64,000 bases of DNA from NCBI GenBank assembly GCA_034687125.1, contig JAQGBZ010000051.1, positions 186,001 to 250,000 on the forward strand. Direction: 5' to 3'. The notes below the pieces were generated by a model. The model was given only the letters and a program-made list of their open reading frames with translations, did not search any database and had not been told where the DNA came from. Of the stretch, positions 11,401-24,920 are shown in pieces; the first letter of the stretch is position 1; every line of letters starts with the position of its first letter. This DNA is from Neelides folsomi (Eukaryota; Arthropoda; Collembola; Neelipleona; Neelidae). The position numbers were made by a program, and so were the translations under genes.

Positions 11401-14267
11401 CGAAGAGTCACGTAAGGAACACGTTTTTTCCCTCCTTATCGTAAAAAATCAATTTACCACCCACCACACTGCTCCTTTTTTCTCTACATCGATCCTAAAA
11501 AAATTCTGAGTTTTTAAAACCCTGAGCTTTCAAAATGGAGACGAGTTGTATGGAGCATTATGAAGGGCGAATGTGCCGTCGGTCGTAATGTCACACGGAG
11601 GAAAACTCCCCCGTTAAAATAATGAGAGCGAGAGTGGAAAAAAGAGATGAGAAAAACGGGGTTGGACAAACCAATTTCGCAGAGGTTCCCTCCGTAGCCC
11701 ATGGGACAAAGACATCGATATTCTCCTTGGGAATTTTCATCCCGGCCGCAAACTCCTCGGACACATTGAACTTCGCATTCGACGACAGTGGCCGATGTCG
11801 CCGATGTCGAGGACGAATTCTTTCCCTCGACGTCTCCGGATGAAAATGAAGAAGAGTCCTTTGACTCATTTGTTATGTTGGAAGTGTTGGATTCATGACT
11901 TTCAATTTGGAGAAAGTTGGCCGTATTTAGTTTGGAGTCAAATTCCTCGTCGTCGTCCTCATCGTCGATCTCATCGTCGTCGAATTCTAAATCGTCCCGT
12001 GATGATTGGGTTGTTGAGGTTTTGGGGTCTTTGACATCTCGTTGAGATTCGTGTTTCACATCGGCTTTTGCTAATCGCTTGATGGAACTTTCATCCCAAC
12101 TTTCGTCGCTCGTATACTCGTAAAATGTTTTATTCGTTGCTTCTGGAAAATCAGGAAAAAAATCAGTAAATTAAATATTTAAAATATTTAATGATTTTTA
12201 TCATTCTGATTATTCTAAAATTTAGTCTAATATTTAATTGAAATGTTTAGACTTTAAAATTCCATGTGTAATAATGCGTACATTGCTCTCTTTGCCTAAA
12301 TATGCGCTAGGAGTCCAATTGGGAAAGAGAAATGAAGAAATATGGGAAATGGTGTAAATATGGATTTGAATGAATTTGGATTCAAAGTGTGAATTCGTTG
12401 AATAAATCCTCGTTACAGTCTCTTCTTATAAGTTAGATAGAGGATATAGGAAGAGATCTAAATATAGGAAGAGCTGTGTTAAGAGAACAATCGTGTTGAG
12501 GGAAGACATAAAAATGAAACATGGGATTAAATTGGGTCAGAATCGGATGTGTGTTATTTCATATTATCCTTTCTTTCCCTTCTAAGCCACATTTTCCATT
12601 TACTCCACATTCTTCCTCCTCTCACAATTCACATTATTCCTCGGGCTGACACCCCAACGAGATTCACTCTTTTTCTCAATCATCTCACCAACATTTGCCA
12701 AAATGTAAAACTATACCCTAAACTATACATTTCTTTGCTTTACTATAAATTCCTATACTTATATCAGTTTTCTATGTAATTTATGCTTCTATACTTTCCT
12801 TTACATTTCTATGCTTTAAGCACCTTAATGCTTAACGAAAGTATGTAAAGTATAAGTTCTTTTTGAGTTTGAGCTTGAGTTTATGAGCATTGTTTATATC
12901 TGTACATTGCATGTATTGCTCAAGTAAGATATATTACTCCAAAGTAAGAGTTTTGTATATGGAAAAGTGTTCCGTTATTTTAAGAGTAATTTGAAGAGGA
13001 AAGAGGAATTTTTTGAACAATCTCCATTTCTTATTCCATTTAGCATGAGTGGGAGCTGGGAGAGTTTCAAAATGTTTTCTAATGTTGTCTAATGGCTAAA
13101 AGAATGGATAGCCGCAAGAATAAAAACAGAGCTCCATTTTAGTCTCATTTCTTAACGACTCTTTCTTTTCCCGAACAAACCTGGGGAAACTAATGAAGAG
13201 AGAAAGTGGAAGCGAAGGGGCGGCTTTGGGGCCTTAATCTCAAACCTATACACCTCCATAGTGAAACACCTTGGAATTAATTAACATTTCCTCTCTCCCT
13301 TTATTCCCAAAACTCCTTAATCCTTTTATCCTGCACAAAGAGGAGAAAGTTAAAAGTCGAAGCATATGGCTCTAAAATACTTTTTTAATTTTATATAAAC
13401 CATAAACCTACATATCTCATATTACATACCTATACCCATGCCAAAATACCAAAAATGAGAATTTATGAGCTTTTGTATTGGATTGGATTTTACTATATGA
13501 AAAATTGAAATATTATATAGATGAAAATTATGATGTCTAATTTAAATATTAGCATTTTTTAATTGTTTTATATTTTTTAATTTTTAAAATGGCATCAATT
13601 GGGAATTGGTGAATTTGGAATCAAGTGTGTGATTTAAATCATTTGGAGTTTTGGAGTTAATACACATAAACTTATTTACGCCACACGCGAGATTTAACAG
13701 GGAATTTGTAGACTGGAAATTTTTCCCATATAAGAATTGGAATTAAAGTTTTCTTTTTGTACTTGGATTAGTCATGGAATGTTTGAACCAATGGAATCTT
13801 TTCTTTGTCTTTCTCTCCGCTGTTTTTCTTAGGATCGTAAAAGTCGTGTTAGTCGTCTTTATTTGAGGCTTCTATTATTTTATTACTCCGTTGGAGAAAG
13901 ACCCAACCGGAATGGAAACAGGTTGCCCAAACTCAAAAAACTTCTCCAAACACGCAAGAGAGACGAGGACTGATTTTGAACAAATGGGCCATCAACCGCC
14001 ATTTCCGCTCTTTCCCATCTCTTCCCTCTCCGAGAGTTTGATGTAATGTAGTATTTTATATGGAGCTCATATCATTTCCCCGATTCATGTCATCCACAGT
14101 CTGACAAGGGGAGATGAGAAAATCTAAGGGTTACAAACTCGGAGTTTTACCTATGCATGAATAGCCGTCGAGAAGGAGTCGATAGCCGCTTCTGCACTCG
14201 CATTCAAATGTCCCGTCGTGAAGTTCGACGCAAAGTTGCACACATGGACTTGATGGACCACATTTAC
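5444..14267 (-). CDS. Pikachurin/agrin-like EGF-laminin G matrix protein (5' partial)
   Basis: Thirteen phase-matched exons: 14267-14151, 12142-11672, 10470-10251, 10004-9860, 9716-9326, 9160-9018, 8887-8661, 8522-8396, 7343-7242, 6644-6379, 6202-5972, 5829-5726, 5592-5444. They encode 897 residues after a missing N-terminus. Order: EGF (six Cys, residues 3-38); Ser/Asp/Glu-rich linker including a run of about 20 acidic residues (40-160); EGF (about 162-195); LamG1 (about 200-448); EGF (449-492); LamG2 (497-660); EGF (about 668-710); LamG3 to the end, closing with GRNVDYCD. LamG signs include GDFLALFIKDSFLEFR, WHRVIVSR and GFRGCI. The EGF-LamG x3 array is that of pikachurin (EGFLAM), agrin and perlecan domain V, which bind dystroglycan in the matrix. 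No FN3 or membrane segment is visible. LamG1 carries a Pro/Ser/Thr-rich insert of about 65 residues before its last strands, which is unusual. Signal peptide and first exons must lie above 14267, perhaps outside the window. Confidence 0.85.
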
Positions 14268-17200
14268 CTAAAATGAGAAAAATAAACATCACTCGTGAGT
14301 GGAGTTATCGGTTTGATCAATTAAGTTAATATTTACATATTTTATCCAACTTAGGACAAGTCGTCAATTAAATCGTTTCAGCTGACGAGGCAAATACAAA
14401 CTCTCAGACTCTCAACGACTCAGAAAAGAAAAGAAAATAATAAACAATTTGTCAACTTCCCTTCTTTATTTATCGTCCGTGTGTGAGAATAAATAATAAC
14501 ATTAACATTCAAATATTCAAAGATGTACCATACAGTGTATTTGATATTTGTATTCGTATTCAAGTGTATTCAAGTGTGTTAGTGTGTGTACGCATACAAG
14601 GAAGGAAGTTTGTAAGTATTTCATTAGAAGCAGTTTCTTATATCAAAGTCCACACATCTTCCTATTACAAATATTTCCTTCCTATGTATAGGTACATATA
14701 TTGAGTGATTGTCGTAGTGGTAATCAATTGACGTGGAGAAGGCAAAGGAGCGGAATGAAGTAAACGAAGGGAGTTAATATAACGAGGAACTTCCTTTAAT
14801 TTCTTCTTCAATGAGGACATATCTCTTTGACAGAGAGGGGCAGAGGGTTGTTATATACTTAATATGATATAAAAAGTTATAGTCATAACTTTAATACTTT
14901 TAGTCCAATGGAACACATCAAATAAACTTTCTTTTAATGATCTCCCCTTCCCACTGTGTGCATTATTCGCCCCCCTTATTTTCTCATCCATTTACAGATA
15001 TTATTGCTTTCCTGTGTACAATCATTTGGAAAAGTCTTTTCGCTTTCGTTGCAGGTATTATATTAATAACGTTAATAGCTATGATATATAAAATATTATA
15101 TTGAGAATGCAGTTAGTGCAGTAATTAGGTTTTTGTTATAATAATACCAAACTATGTTGGTAATATTGTTTTTTTTGAACCGGTATAGAAATACCATACA
15201 TAGATATATTTAATATATTTCTATCAAGACATAAGTTCCCTGTCGCATTGTAAGAGAAGTGATAAATACGGGAGGAGAATACATATGGGAGTTTATATGG
15301 ATTTATTTGAACTTCGTATATTGAATGGAAATGTTTTACTTCTGGGTTTCTTGGGTTCTTTAGGGTTCGGACGAGGCGAGGAGTTTGTGAGGGAGAAAAG
15401 GAAAGCGTAAGTTGAGTCTTATGGGGATATTATGACTATGCTTAGGATCCAATGTCCTATAATTGCATGTTTGATGTATAAGGGCGTAACCCCTCCATGG
15501 CCTCCATCCACAGAGATATCTTTCGAGAATTCGGATAAAGAGGGGAGAAAGTTAATTGAGAGAGTGGAGGGGGAAAACCACCTTTGGAACAAAACCCGAA
15601 ATTCCACCCTCTGCTTCATTTCAACTCCTAACTGGAGAAAGATGAAAGTGGAAATGCACGCAACCATTTTAACCCTCAACTTTACTTAAACGTTGCAACT
15701 CAAATGTTTTATTCCACTACATATAAAATTCCAAATCCCAATTTTTATTTATTTATCAATTAAAATACTTATAAGTAAGCAAGTGGCCAAAATTTACCAA
15801 ATTTGACTAAAGCTAAACATTAATAATATTTTTATTTAATAAAATATTCGACAGCAAAATAAAGTTTGTCAAAAATATACCAAACGAATTTATATTAATC
15901 ATCAATCCTCAAGAAGACGATAAAACTACGCAAATATTTTGTATAATGTTAAAATTATTCAAAAAGATAGTTAAAGTGAAAGGTTGTACAATAAATTGAA
16001 ATATGCAATTTAATTCGCGGAGAGGAAAAAGTTTGATTTCAAAAAAGTTTTGGTTAAATGGAAGTAGAAAACTACACGAAGACTAAAATCCTATACTTAA
16101 GTCTTTCTGAGTTGGTAGAAAACAAAGTTTGAGTTGAGATTGCAAATCTATACGCCCTGAGCATACTGATCAATTGACCCAAGTTTTTTTTGCACTCTTT
16201 AACATGAATACAAAGTTGGAAGGCTTTTAAATAAACATTCTTCAAATTACACTACATGAACAAAAGTAGAAATTAAAGTGAATATTTAATAGTTAAATTA
16301 CTGTTACATTTCAACCACTGGCATTATTTCTATATTATGTACTTTCTATAACTATGTAACATATGTGTGAAATGTATGGTATATTAGGCTCGTGCTTATT
16401 GGCAATATAGACGAGTAATAGTTAATTAAGCATGGCTATTACATGGAAGATTTCATGGATGGTGAATTTAAAATTTTGATTAATTAAAAGTGGGAAATAA
16501 CGAAAGCGAAATGAATGATTTTTAATTAGGCGAACTTTGCGAAGTTCGTGTATAAATCTTACAATTTCATAAATCTACTTTTAAAAACTTTTGTTTATAT
16601 TTTGAGAGTTGTGAGTTTGTCAAGCGTAAACGCACTTGGCTCATCAGGATTTTCATGATTTAGAAATTGCAAGTTGAAGTTTGTTGTAATTTGAGGTTCA
16701 AGTCGTGTAGTTTTATAAATACAATTTGGCCTATTAAGGTCACATGAATGTAAAGTAGTGAGTAATTTATTCCCAATTTACACAAGTTTTGAATTTATTG
16801 AGCACAATTTCCCAATCGTGTGAAAGGGTAATTAATTTGAGCAAAAGGAGTGAAAGTATGTTAGTAATAGAAATTGAGAAAAGTTCATTTTATTGATCAA
16901 GGCAGGTTGGAAAGTTTATTGTGGAAAGAGTTGTAATTAGGGAACTCTCCGTTGCTTTACACGTCATCGCACTGCGGGTCTGGATAGGGAGAATTTAAGG
17001 CTTACAATGAAAGTAGATTTGAGATTTTCCATTCTGATTAAAACATATTTCTCAGTTCCACGCAGCATTCATTTAAATCTAAGGAACGACTCGGCGAACC
17101 TCCAGAGACCAGAAAATTTACTTCCTCATAATTCAAACCCCATGGTGGAATATCGAATAATCCAATAAAATCTTCCAAAATCTTAATTCCTCCAGTTTCA

Positions 17201-20200
17201 CTTTCTCAACTATTCAATAAAGCTATTTAATAAAAGTAATAAAGCTATTTATCTGTAATGAAACTATTTAGTAGAACTATTTAATGAAACTTGAATTGTT
17301 GAAGCGGAAGATCTGAAAAATTCTACGTTTAGTTACATTTAATTTTGGTAAATATACGTGAGTAAAAAATGTGTAAAAGTAATAAAAATTGAAATTATTA
17401 AAGAGGAAGAATTTCCAAAGCGTGAAGGGGGAGGTCAAATATTTAAATTTCTTTTATATCAGCCAGAACGGAATTATTCATAAGAGACTCGAATTCCTCC
17501 TTATCAGTCATCTGTAGAGAAATGGGGAGATATCCGCATGTATATTTTACATACTTCATCTCATCATCATTCCTCTCTTGCAAAGTCTGTAGCAACTCCT
17601 TCACTTCTCCTACGTTATTCAAATTTCAAATCTCATGCGTTTTGTATAATTTTCCATGATCCTTTAGGCGGATTGTTAGCGAACACGTTTTTAACTCTTC
17701 GTTTCACACAAAATTCCCAACTTCACCTCATGTGGAAAGTGTTGATTTCAAGCGGTTTTTGACTCGCGTCGGTTAATGTCACTTTTAATAAATATAACGA
17801 GGAAAAGGAGTGAGAAAGTGAAAGAAGCGGACGGAAAAACTTTCTACTTTAATAACTTCAATTATCTTTGGTCTGAAGAAGTGAAGATGTGAAGAACCAG
17901 CTGAGAGATGTAAAATGGATTTATGAAATAGTATTAACTTGTATATTAATGTGCAAAAAGGGAGTTTGAAAATTTTATCCAAAAAAGCTTTCAACAATTT
18001 TTGAAAGTGGGCCACGTTGGGTTAATCCGATCTTTAGGAGATTTGAGTTCATATGGAATGTTCCAATTCACATGGAGCATCAAATGGTTCAAGAGCATCT
18101 GGTTTCTATTAAATAGCCCTTTCAACTTAGAGAAAAAAGAGAAAGTCTGTTTAAATACATAGAGAAATAAATATCAATTTCTTCCTATACGATCTAATGT
18201 AATATTTATACACATACAGTATGTACTCTATGTACCATGGTATGTAAGTACTACATATACTTACCTAACATATTTACGTAACTTATTTATCCATGTAGTA
18301 TCTTCTATGTAAATAAATTTCATGAATTTAAATGTATTATGTTTTATAAAAGAAAATCCCATTTTGATCTTTTCCGCATCTTCTGGAGAATCTCTAAGTA
18401 AATATGAAAAGGACGTAAAATTGAAAAGAGAAATTTTTGGAAAGAGTAAAAAATTTCATTGTTAATATTTAATAATATCTAAAATATAAATATTTTAGAA
18501 TATTTAATGATATAAAATCGCAGCATAAACAATATCGCCCTTATATCTTCAATAAAAAGAAATTTGATATTACATTAAATTATTAATTTTATGGTATTTA
18601 ATTAAAAATAGGAATTTTGTCTAAAAGCACAATGCAATTTTTTATGAGAAATTTCATCATACAATTTTTGTTGTAAAACGGGTGAAATGGCCAAGTGTTG
18701 AAAAGAAGGAATTTCCTAATGGAGAGCCGAAGATTGTGGAATAAAAGAAAAGAGATAGGGAAGCACAATAGATTTGCGAGAAATCGTGGCGATGAACTTG
18801 TGAGTCCATTGAAGGAGTTATTTTCACCATAATGCGAATGTTGATAAGACTTCCACCCTCGTTGTTCCAATGGCGTTGATCGGATTTAAACCCCTCGTTT
18901 CATAAGTATAAGGTTTTTATCCGGGAGAGTAGGTGGGGAGAATCGATTCCCCATCGATTCCCCACTTCCTCGTCCAAAGAAGTGAAGGAAAACAATTTCT
19001 CCTCCCCCTCCGCCAACTCCCATCATGTGCCTCAATGTAAGTTATAGTAAGAGATTCTATTAGACATTCGCCCACCAACTTCCTTAATTAATTCACAAAC
19101 TTCCCTTCTCCCGATCAACTCCAACAGACACCGCCGCATAAACAGCTTACTTCCTCATTTACATAATTCACTCTCTCGCTAATTTTTTTTATCCTTTACT
19201 AATCCTCACCACTAAAGATCAAAAATCGAAATAAAATCATAAATCCACATGTCATGTATTTAATTAAAATATCATCATCAATTTTAGCATACTTTAAATT
19301 CTAACAAAATAATAAATTCAAGTCTTATTATTAAATAATTAACTTAAAATCTAAAGTGATTTTTGCAGTACAATTAAATGAATAATGATGAATTACACAT
19401 GATGTTATAATATTACATAGTGTTTTTAAAATTTCACCCTTTTGACAAAATCCATTTCATTTAGCATTTAGAATTTTGAGGTTGGATGGAATTCGATATT
19501 GAGATAAAATGGAGAAAGAAAGGAAGTTGATGACATACGTAATGAAATTGGTGGAAGGGAAATCCGTTTATTATAATTCCAACCCTTTTGACAGAATTGA
19601 GGGGTTCAATTTGTTCAATATGGGGAATCTAATCATTGAGAAAGAGATAAAAGAGAAGTATGAATAATGAAAGGAAATTGAAAGGACGAAATTTTAAGAA
19701 TAATTTCCAGAAGGTAACGTGATAAAATGGAAATACATAAAATGTATTATTTCCAGTTCTTTCAAGAGATTAAATATCTAAACTTTATCTTAAAATCCTT
19801 CATAATCAACTTTCTATTCAGTAATGAACTACAAACAAATAAAGTTTGAAGATCCCTCGAAAATGAAAGTTTGTTGTTAAGAAAATTAAATTAATTCCTT
19901 CGTATAAGATCCTTGTAGCGTATAATTAGTGAAAGTATAAGACCTCCATTTAATGAGACCTTAAGCGATAAAATAAGTTTGTTTGGACTCAAGAAATAAT
20001 GTTTAAATGTTTAAATTTATAAATTTACTTATAAAGGAATAAGTATTTGTATTTTATAAATCTTCCATACCTTGTACTTTCCCCTTATTGTGTCATATAT
20101 CCTTAATTAAATCTACCACAATAAGTATATCTTATTACATCATATTTAGGTGTTGTTAAACTTATAAGTGTTCATATAAGTATAATTTTGGACAAATAAG

Positions 20201-23200
20201 ATTAAAACTTTCCTTCTGGATGAAGAGCGTGGAGCAATTGAGCTCGATTAAATAAATAGGCAGGGTCGAAATTAATTCTTGGGATTTGAACTCTTGAGCT
20301 GTAATGAAGGGGTTGGAGGCAAAGGCTGGTCGTCTATTGATTTCGCGAGGGAGGGACGAGGAAAGAATACGAAGATCATCCCAAAGGAGAACATTCGACA
20401 GATTGAAATTATAGCTCAACCCCCAAAACCTCACCAACTTCCCCTCCACATCTCATTTCCTCTAACGTGATTTTAGAAATGAGGCAGAAAGGAAAAACGT
20501 CTTCCTTCATAAATTCCCTCCCTCCAATCTCGGCCCGCCATCACAATTCCCATTTGAACAAAAGATTTTAAACTTTCAAAAACAGACATTTTTTAGAAAC
20601 TAATCCAAAACATTCTTTTAAAATTTTCTATTATATTTTCTATTATATTTTCTATTAAATCACTCATGTACAGTACTCATGTTTCTCAAAATAAGAAAGA
20701 TATTTCATTATGTAATATACATACCGAGTGTTTTTTTATGTGCATGTGAAAGATATCCAAACAATAAAGAATTCATTTGTCCCTTTATGCAAATAATATA
20801 AAAAAAATCCTTAGAAATTCATAAATCTGTTTAAATTTTATTGAAGTAATTCTGAGAAATTGAATTGGCTTTTGTAGCATTGTTGATGTGATGTCTGAGA
20901 TAGGGAATTTTGAATATTATTGGTATTATGAATTACTTTCATGGGATTTTTTATTCCCCTCCTTCCATTTGGGGTTCCAGGAAGTTGTTGAGAGTGAAAA
21001 TGGAGTCGAAGCTTTCACGAACCGTCGTTTTACATTCTCGCAATTTACGACTCCCTCTCCACTCAACCAACATTTCCCATTTTCTCATTTTACACTCAAC
21101 TCCCTTTCTTCACTCACGTAGAGATAGTTTACAAATGAACCGCTTTTCAATTCTGATCAAATAAAAAAAATTCTACAATTTAATTTATTTTTGCCAATGA
21201 TAAACAATCCATGTGCAATTTTCCATTATTGAAAATAAACTTATTTATTTTCAACATCTAAATCAAACATCTGTTTAGGACAATTTTCCAAATAAATTTT
21301 ATTTAGAATATAATACTTTATGCAATATTGAAAATTTGAAAGCAAAATAAATATACTTAGTAAATACAATGGTCTTGGTTGAAAATGAAATATGATGAAA
21401 TAAATTGATAAAATATTTGCGAATTGAAAATGGCAAATATTGAAAATGGATTTTGGGTGAATTTTGGGCGAATGTGAAAAGAAGAAAGTCTTTTAGATCT
21501 CCATAATCGGCTCTTATATTTAACTGCGTTCTCATCCACTCCCATGTTTATTCCTTCCTCAATTCCTTCAATTTATGTTTACCAGAGCACGGAGATTTCC
21601 CATATCGAGGAAAATGTAAAAATATGAAAGTGAAGGAAATATGAGATTTGAAAATGGAAAACCGTAAAGCTGGAATTCAACATGGTTGTAAAAAATATCC
21701 AATTTCCTTTCCCTGCGCCTTCGTCCAAGGCGGCTCATCTCTTTAACTTCCCTGTTTTCCTATTGACGTGGACCGCGGCGGAATAAATACATTCCGCGAT
21801 TCCGGGTCCGTTTTACTCAAATGCCGGATCAACTGCTCGAAATACACAAGAGGAGCTCGGTTGGAATTTGAACAATTTGAGCTTTCGGAATGGGAACGGC
21901 CCTATTAACTTTATTAGCTTCGAGAGTTGAGATTTTTCCTGGACCTTTTAGGTGAATTTTCCCTTAATCCCTTCTTTAAACTCTGGAACAATTCCGGAGT
22001 TTGGGAACATCCAGAAGAGTCAGAGGAAGGACAAAGGCAATGCCATCAAAAATAATTCTCTTCATATGCATTTTTCCTTCTTAAATATCCAAAAAGGCCA
22101 AAAATCCATTTGAGTTCAAATGTCACTTTATTTATTTTTCTAAGTTGCTCTTATACTTTTAAAACTCTAATTAAAAAGTTTCAAGTTCATAATAATATAT
22201 TCTAGAAAATATTTAAATATTTGACTCTCTTTTCACAATATTCAATACAATGTAATAATAAAAATTGTTAAAAAAACTTTACAAATGAATTTTTTAACTT
22301 TTATAGATATTATGTGAACCTTCGTAAGGGTTAATTCCTTAGTTCTATTTCTATTCCTTTCAACAGTATTTTACAACTGTGAATGAAATATGCAAATTTA
22401 GGATTGTATAAGTTTTAAGGAGATCCTCTGAGTTTGTTTGAAAGTGTGTCTGTTGTTTAAGCCCCTTTAAAGGATTTCCTCTCGAGTGAGTTGTGTGAGA
22501 TCATTACGGAATCTCGTCCATTTCCTTCTCACACCACCGCCATGTGCCCAAGGTTTCTCCCATCCTCTTCAAATGAAGGGTCTCTCGAATCTCTCGAAGT
22601 CAGGAGAAGTGGAATGAAGTTGATTGCGGCCCTCGTTGGGACTTTGAAGGAACAATTCCTTTAAATGGTCAATTGAACGGTAGGAGGATTAAGAAGGATC
22701 TCCCTTAAATTCAACTCATTTCATTCAAATGCATGAGAGTTTCTAACGACTCGCTCGTTTAAACTTTCCTTTGTCTCTCTCAACAGTCATTCCAACAGTT
22801 TTAACTGTTCCAATTCACATTTTGTCTCATAGACCCATCAGGGTCATAATCTCCCTTTGACCAGTTTGACCTCTTTTACCGGTTTACAGTCTCAACTCTC
22901 AACTTTACTTGTACAATTTAAACAATTTGGACAATTTAGAGCAGAGTTTAGATTTGTGAAAGGAAAAGGTGAAAGACCTTTTTTGGTTGAAAGAAATAAT
23001 TGAAAGGCGAATTAAATGAAAATACGACGTGGATGTTGTGGATATTACGTAAGTGGAACGCAGATGAGGAACTTTTTGCAAAAACGTCTCTTTCAACTCA
23101 TTTTATTACTTTAGATATAGATGGGAGGCGTATTGGTTAAAATAAAAGTTTTTTCTCTCCGCCTCTCTCGCTCTTTTTCATCTTCACAACTTGGAAAAAA

Positions 23201-23320
23201 GTTTGGTCCAAAAATGATCCTTTCTCTCATTTTTGTAACTCTTTCACGGATGGAATTTCTTCCCATTCGTCTTTTATACTATTTTACTAATGTCCTTTTG
23301 TTTTCATATGAAACTTAATA

Positions 23321-23377
23321 TCTTATGAAATTTTACGAATCTTATGAAATTTTACGAAACTCATGAAATTTTAGGAA
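23321..23377. repeat. Three-copy 19-bp tandem repeat
   Basis: The unit TCTTATGAAATTTTACGAA occurs twice exactly (23321-23339, 23340-23358) and once with four mismatches (23359-23377). It is a minisatellite-like array in non-coding DNA with no coding potential. Confidence 0.85.
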
Positions 23378-24308
23378 ACTCGTGATGATGAAATCTTAAT
23401 ATTAAAGTATGTAGGGAAAGCTGAGTCTGAGGGCTGAGGGAAAATTCAGGATTTAATTTCTGGTTCAATTCAAATTCAACTCTTGATTAAATTGTGTACA
23501 AAGGGCAGTGGGGAATAATAGGTTAGAATAATTATGATACTACGCTTTGCATAATACCCTCAGACCTGCCACAAACATCGTATTTTCTCCCTTGTTTACA
23601 CAATCTCATTTCAATTCTCTTTTCAATTCTCAATTTTCCGTTGGAGAGTTGCGAAATTAAGTAAACATCATATCAATTTCAAAATCCGACTTAAGCCCCC
23701 AATGTTATTATAACTACAAATACTGCAAATGTTCGATGCTGGATTGTAAAGTACGTTAGTAGTTTAATGTCATACTTATAAGAAAATATACAAAAGATAA
23801 TGTAAATATGAAGTTTAATATAAAATGGGTATGCGTAATGGTAAATGTGGCGGAATAAATTTATTGATAAACGGTTTGTTTAATTAAAGTTTTCTTTTCA
23901 TTTCTGTCCCACATTTCCGCGTATTAAATCCGTCCATGTGTTTGGGCCTATTCTGGTGCTTCAAGGCTTCTATCATTTCTGTGGGAATGAATGGGAGGAG
24001 AATGTGAGAGATAAGAAAGAAAGGAGTTTTAATGGAGGTCGTTAGCGAACTCAAACCAGACGGTTAGCGACACTTGGCAAAAATCTCCTCTAATGCAATT
24101 TCGTTCAACTATCTACAAATCTATAAAACAAAGCTCGTCACTAACCCATATTTAACAATTTTTCAATTTGTTATATACAAGTCACATTAAAAGTGCTTTA
24201 AAAATCTTATTTTAAAAATCTTTCTTCAATTAACATTCATTTTGATGTACTCGGTAGATAAGAATTTTGATATTAATAGAAATATGTAATAAAAATAGTC
24301 GATAAATA

Positions 24309-24346
24309 AAAGCATTAAGCAAATATTATTATTTGCTTAATGCTTT
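24309..24346. repeat. Hairpin: 17-bp perfect inverted repeat with 4-nt loop
   Basis: The left arm AAAGCATTAAGCAAATA (24309-24325) is the exact reverse complement of 24330-24346, with loop TTAT. A stem-loop would form in either transcript. It is too short for a typical animal pre-miRNA. Confidence 0.85.
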
Positions 24347-24884
24347 AGTTTGGATTATCAACATTGGATAAAATATTTTACTGCTGTTTGTAACTAATTT
24401 AATTGCATTTTAATTGAAGAGTTAAGGAAAATCAATGAAAAATGTGGAGACGTCAATTGGAATGTCGCGTGTAAATGATTGGAATGAATGACTCTGTACA
24501 GTAAGTAAAGTTATACATAAAAGTTTACGATAAGTTTTTTCCCCTTTCATTTATGAGAATGTTTTTTTTGAAATCAAAGTATCGTAGTTTGGGATTGGAA
24601 TGAAGAAAGTCATTTTGAGGGAGTGAGGACAAACAAATTCGGAGGATTCAGCAGAATCGTCTCAAATCAGGAAAAGGCGTTGAGCAAACAACTCCGACTT
24701 TCTCAACCTTCGTCCTCGCAAACTTGAGCTGGATCTCATAATTCCTCATACAACATTCCGTGTTGACTCCGACAATTCAAACTTAAACTTTGGATTTTCC
24801 AACACTTAAATATTGAGTTTATTTAACAAAAATCATAAAATATCATCATTTGATCCTAACCAAATAATTTTGACAATGTTAACA

Positions 24885-24920
24885 CAATACAATAGTAATA
24901 CATGTATTACTATTGTATTG
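24885..24920. repeat. 36-bp perfect palindrome
   Basis: The 36 bases from CAATACAATAGTAATA through a central CATG to TATTACTATTGTATTG read identically on both strands. There is no spacer. It sits in the gene-poor stretch. Confidence 0.9.

Noticed and set aside
11514-11671. Extension of the EGF2 exon to a stop near 11514.
   Set aside because: A phase-correct donor (ATTG before GTTTGT) ends the exon at 11672 and joins LamG1; the extension is intron.
15419-15679. Minus-strand frame beginning with a signal-peptide-like stretch (VACISTFIFLQLG), considered as the first exon of the matrix protein.
   Set aside because: No donor in the phase needed to join the exon at 14267, and the rest does not look extracellular.
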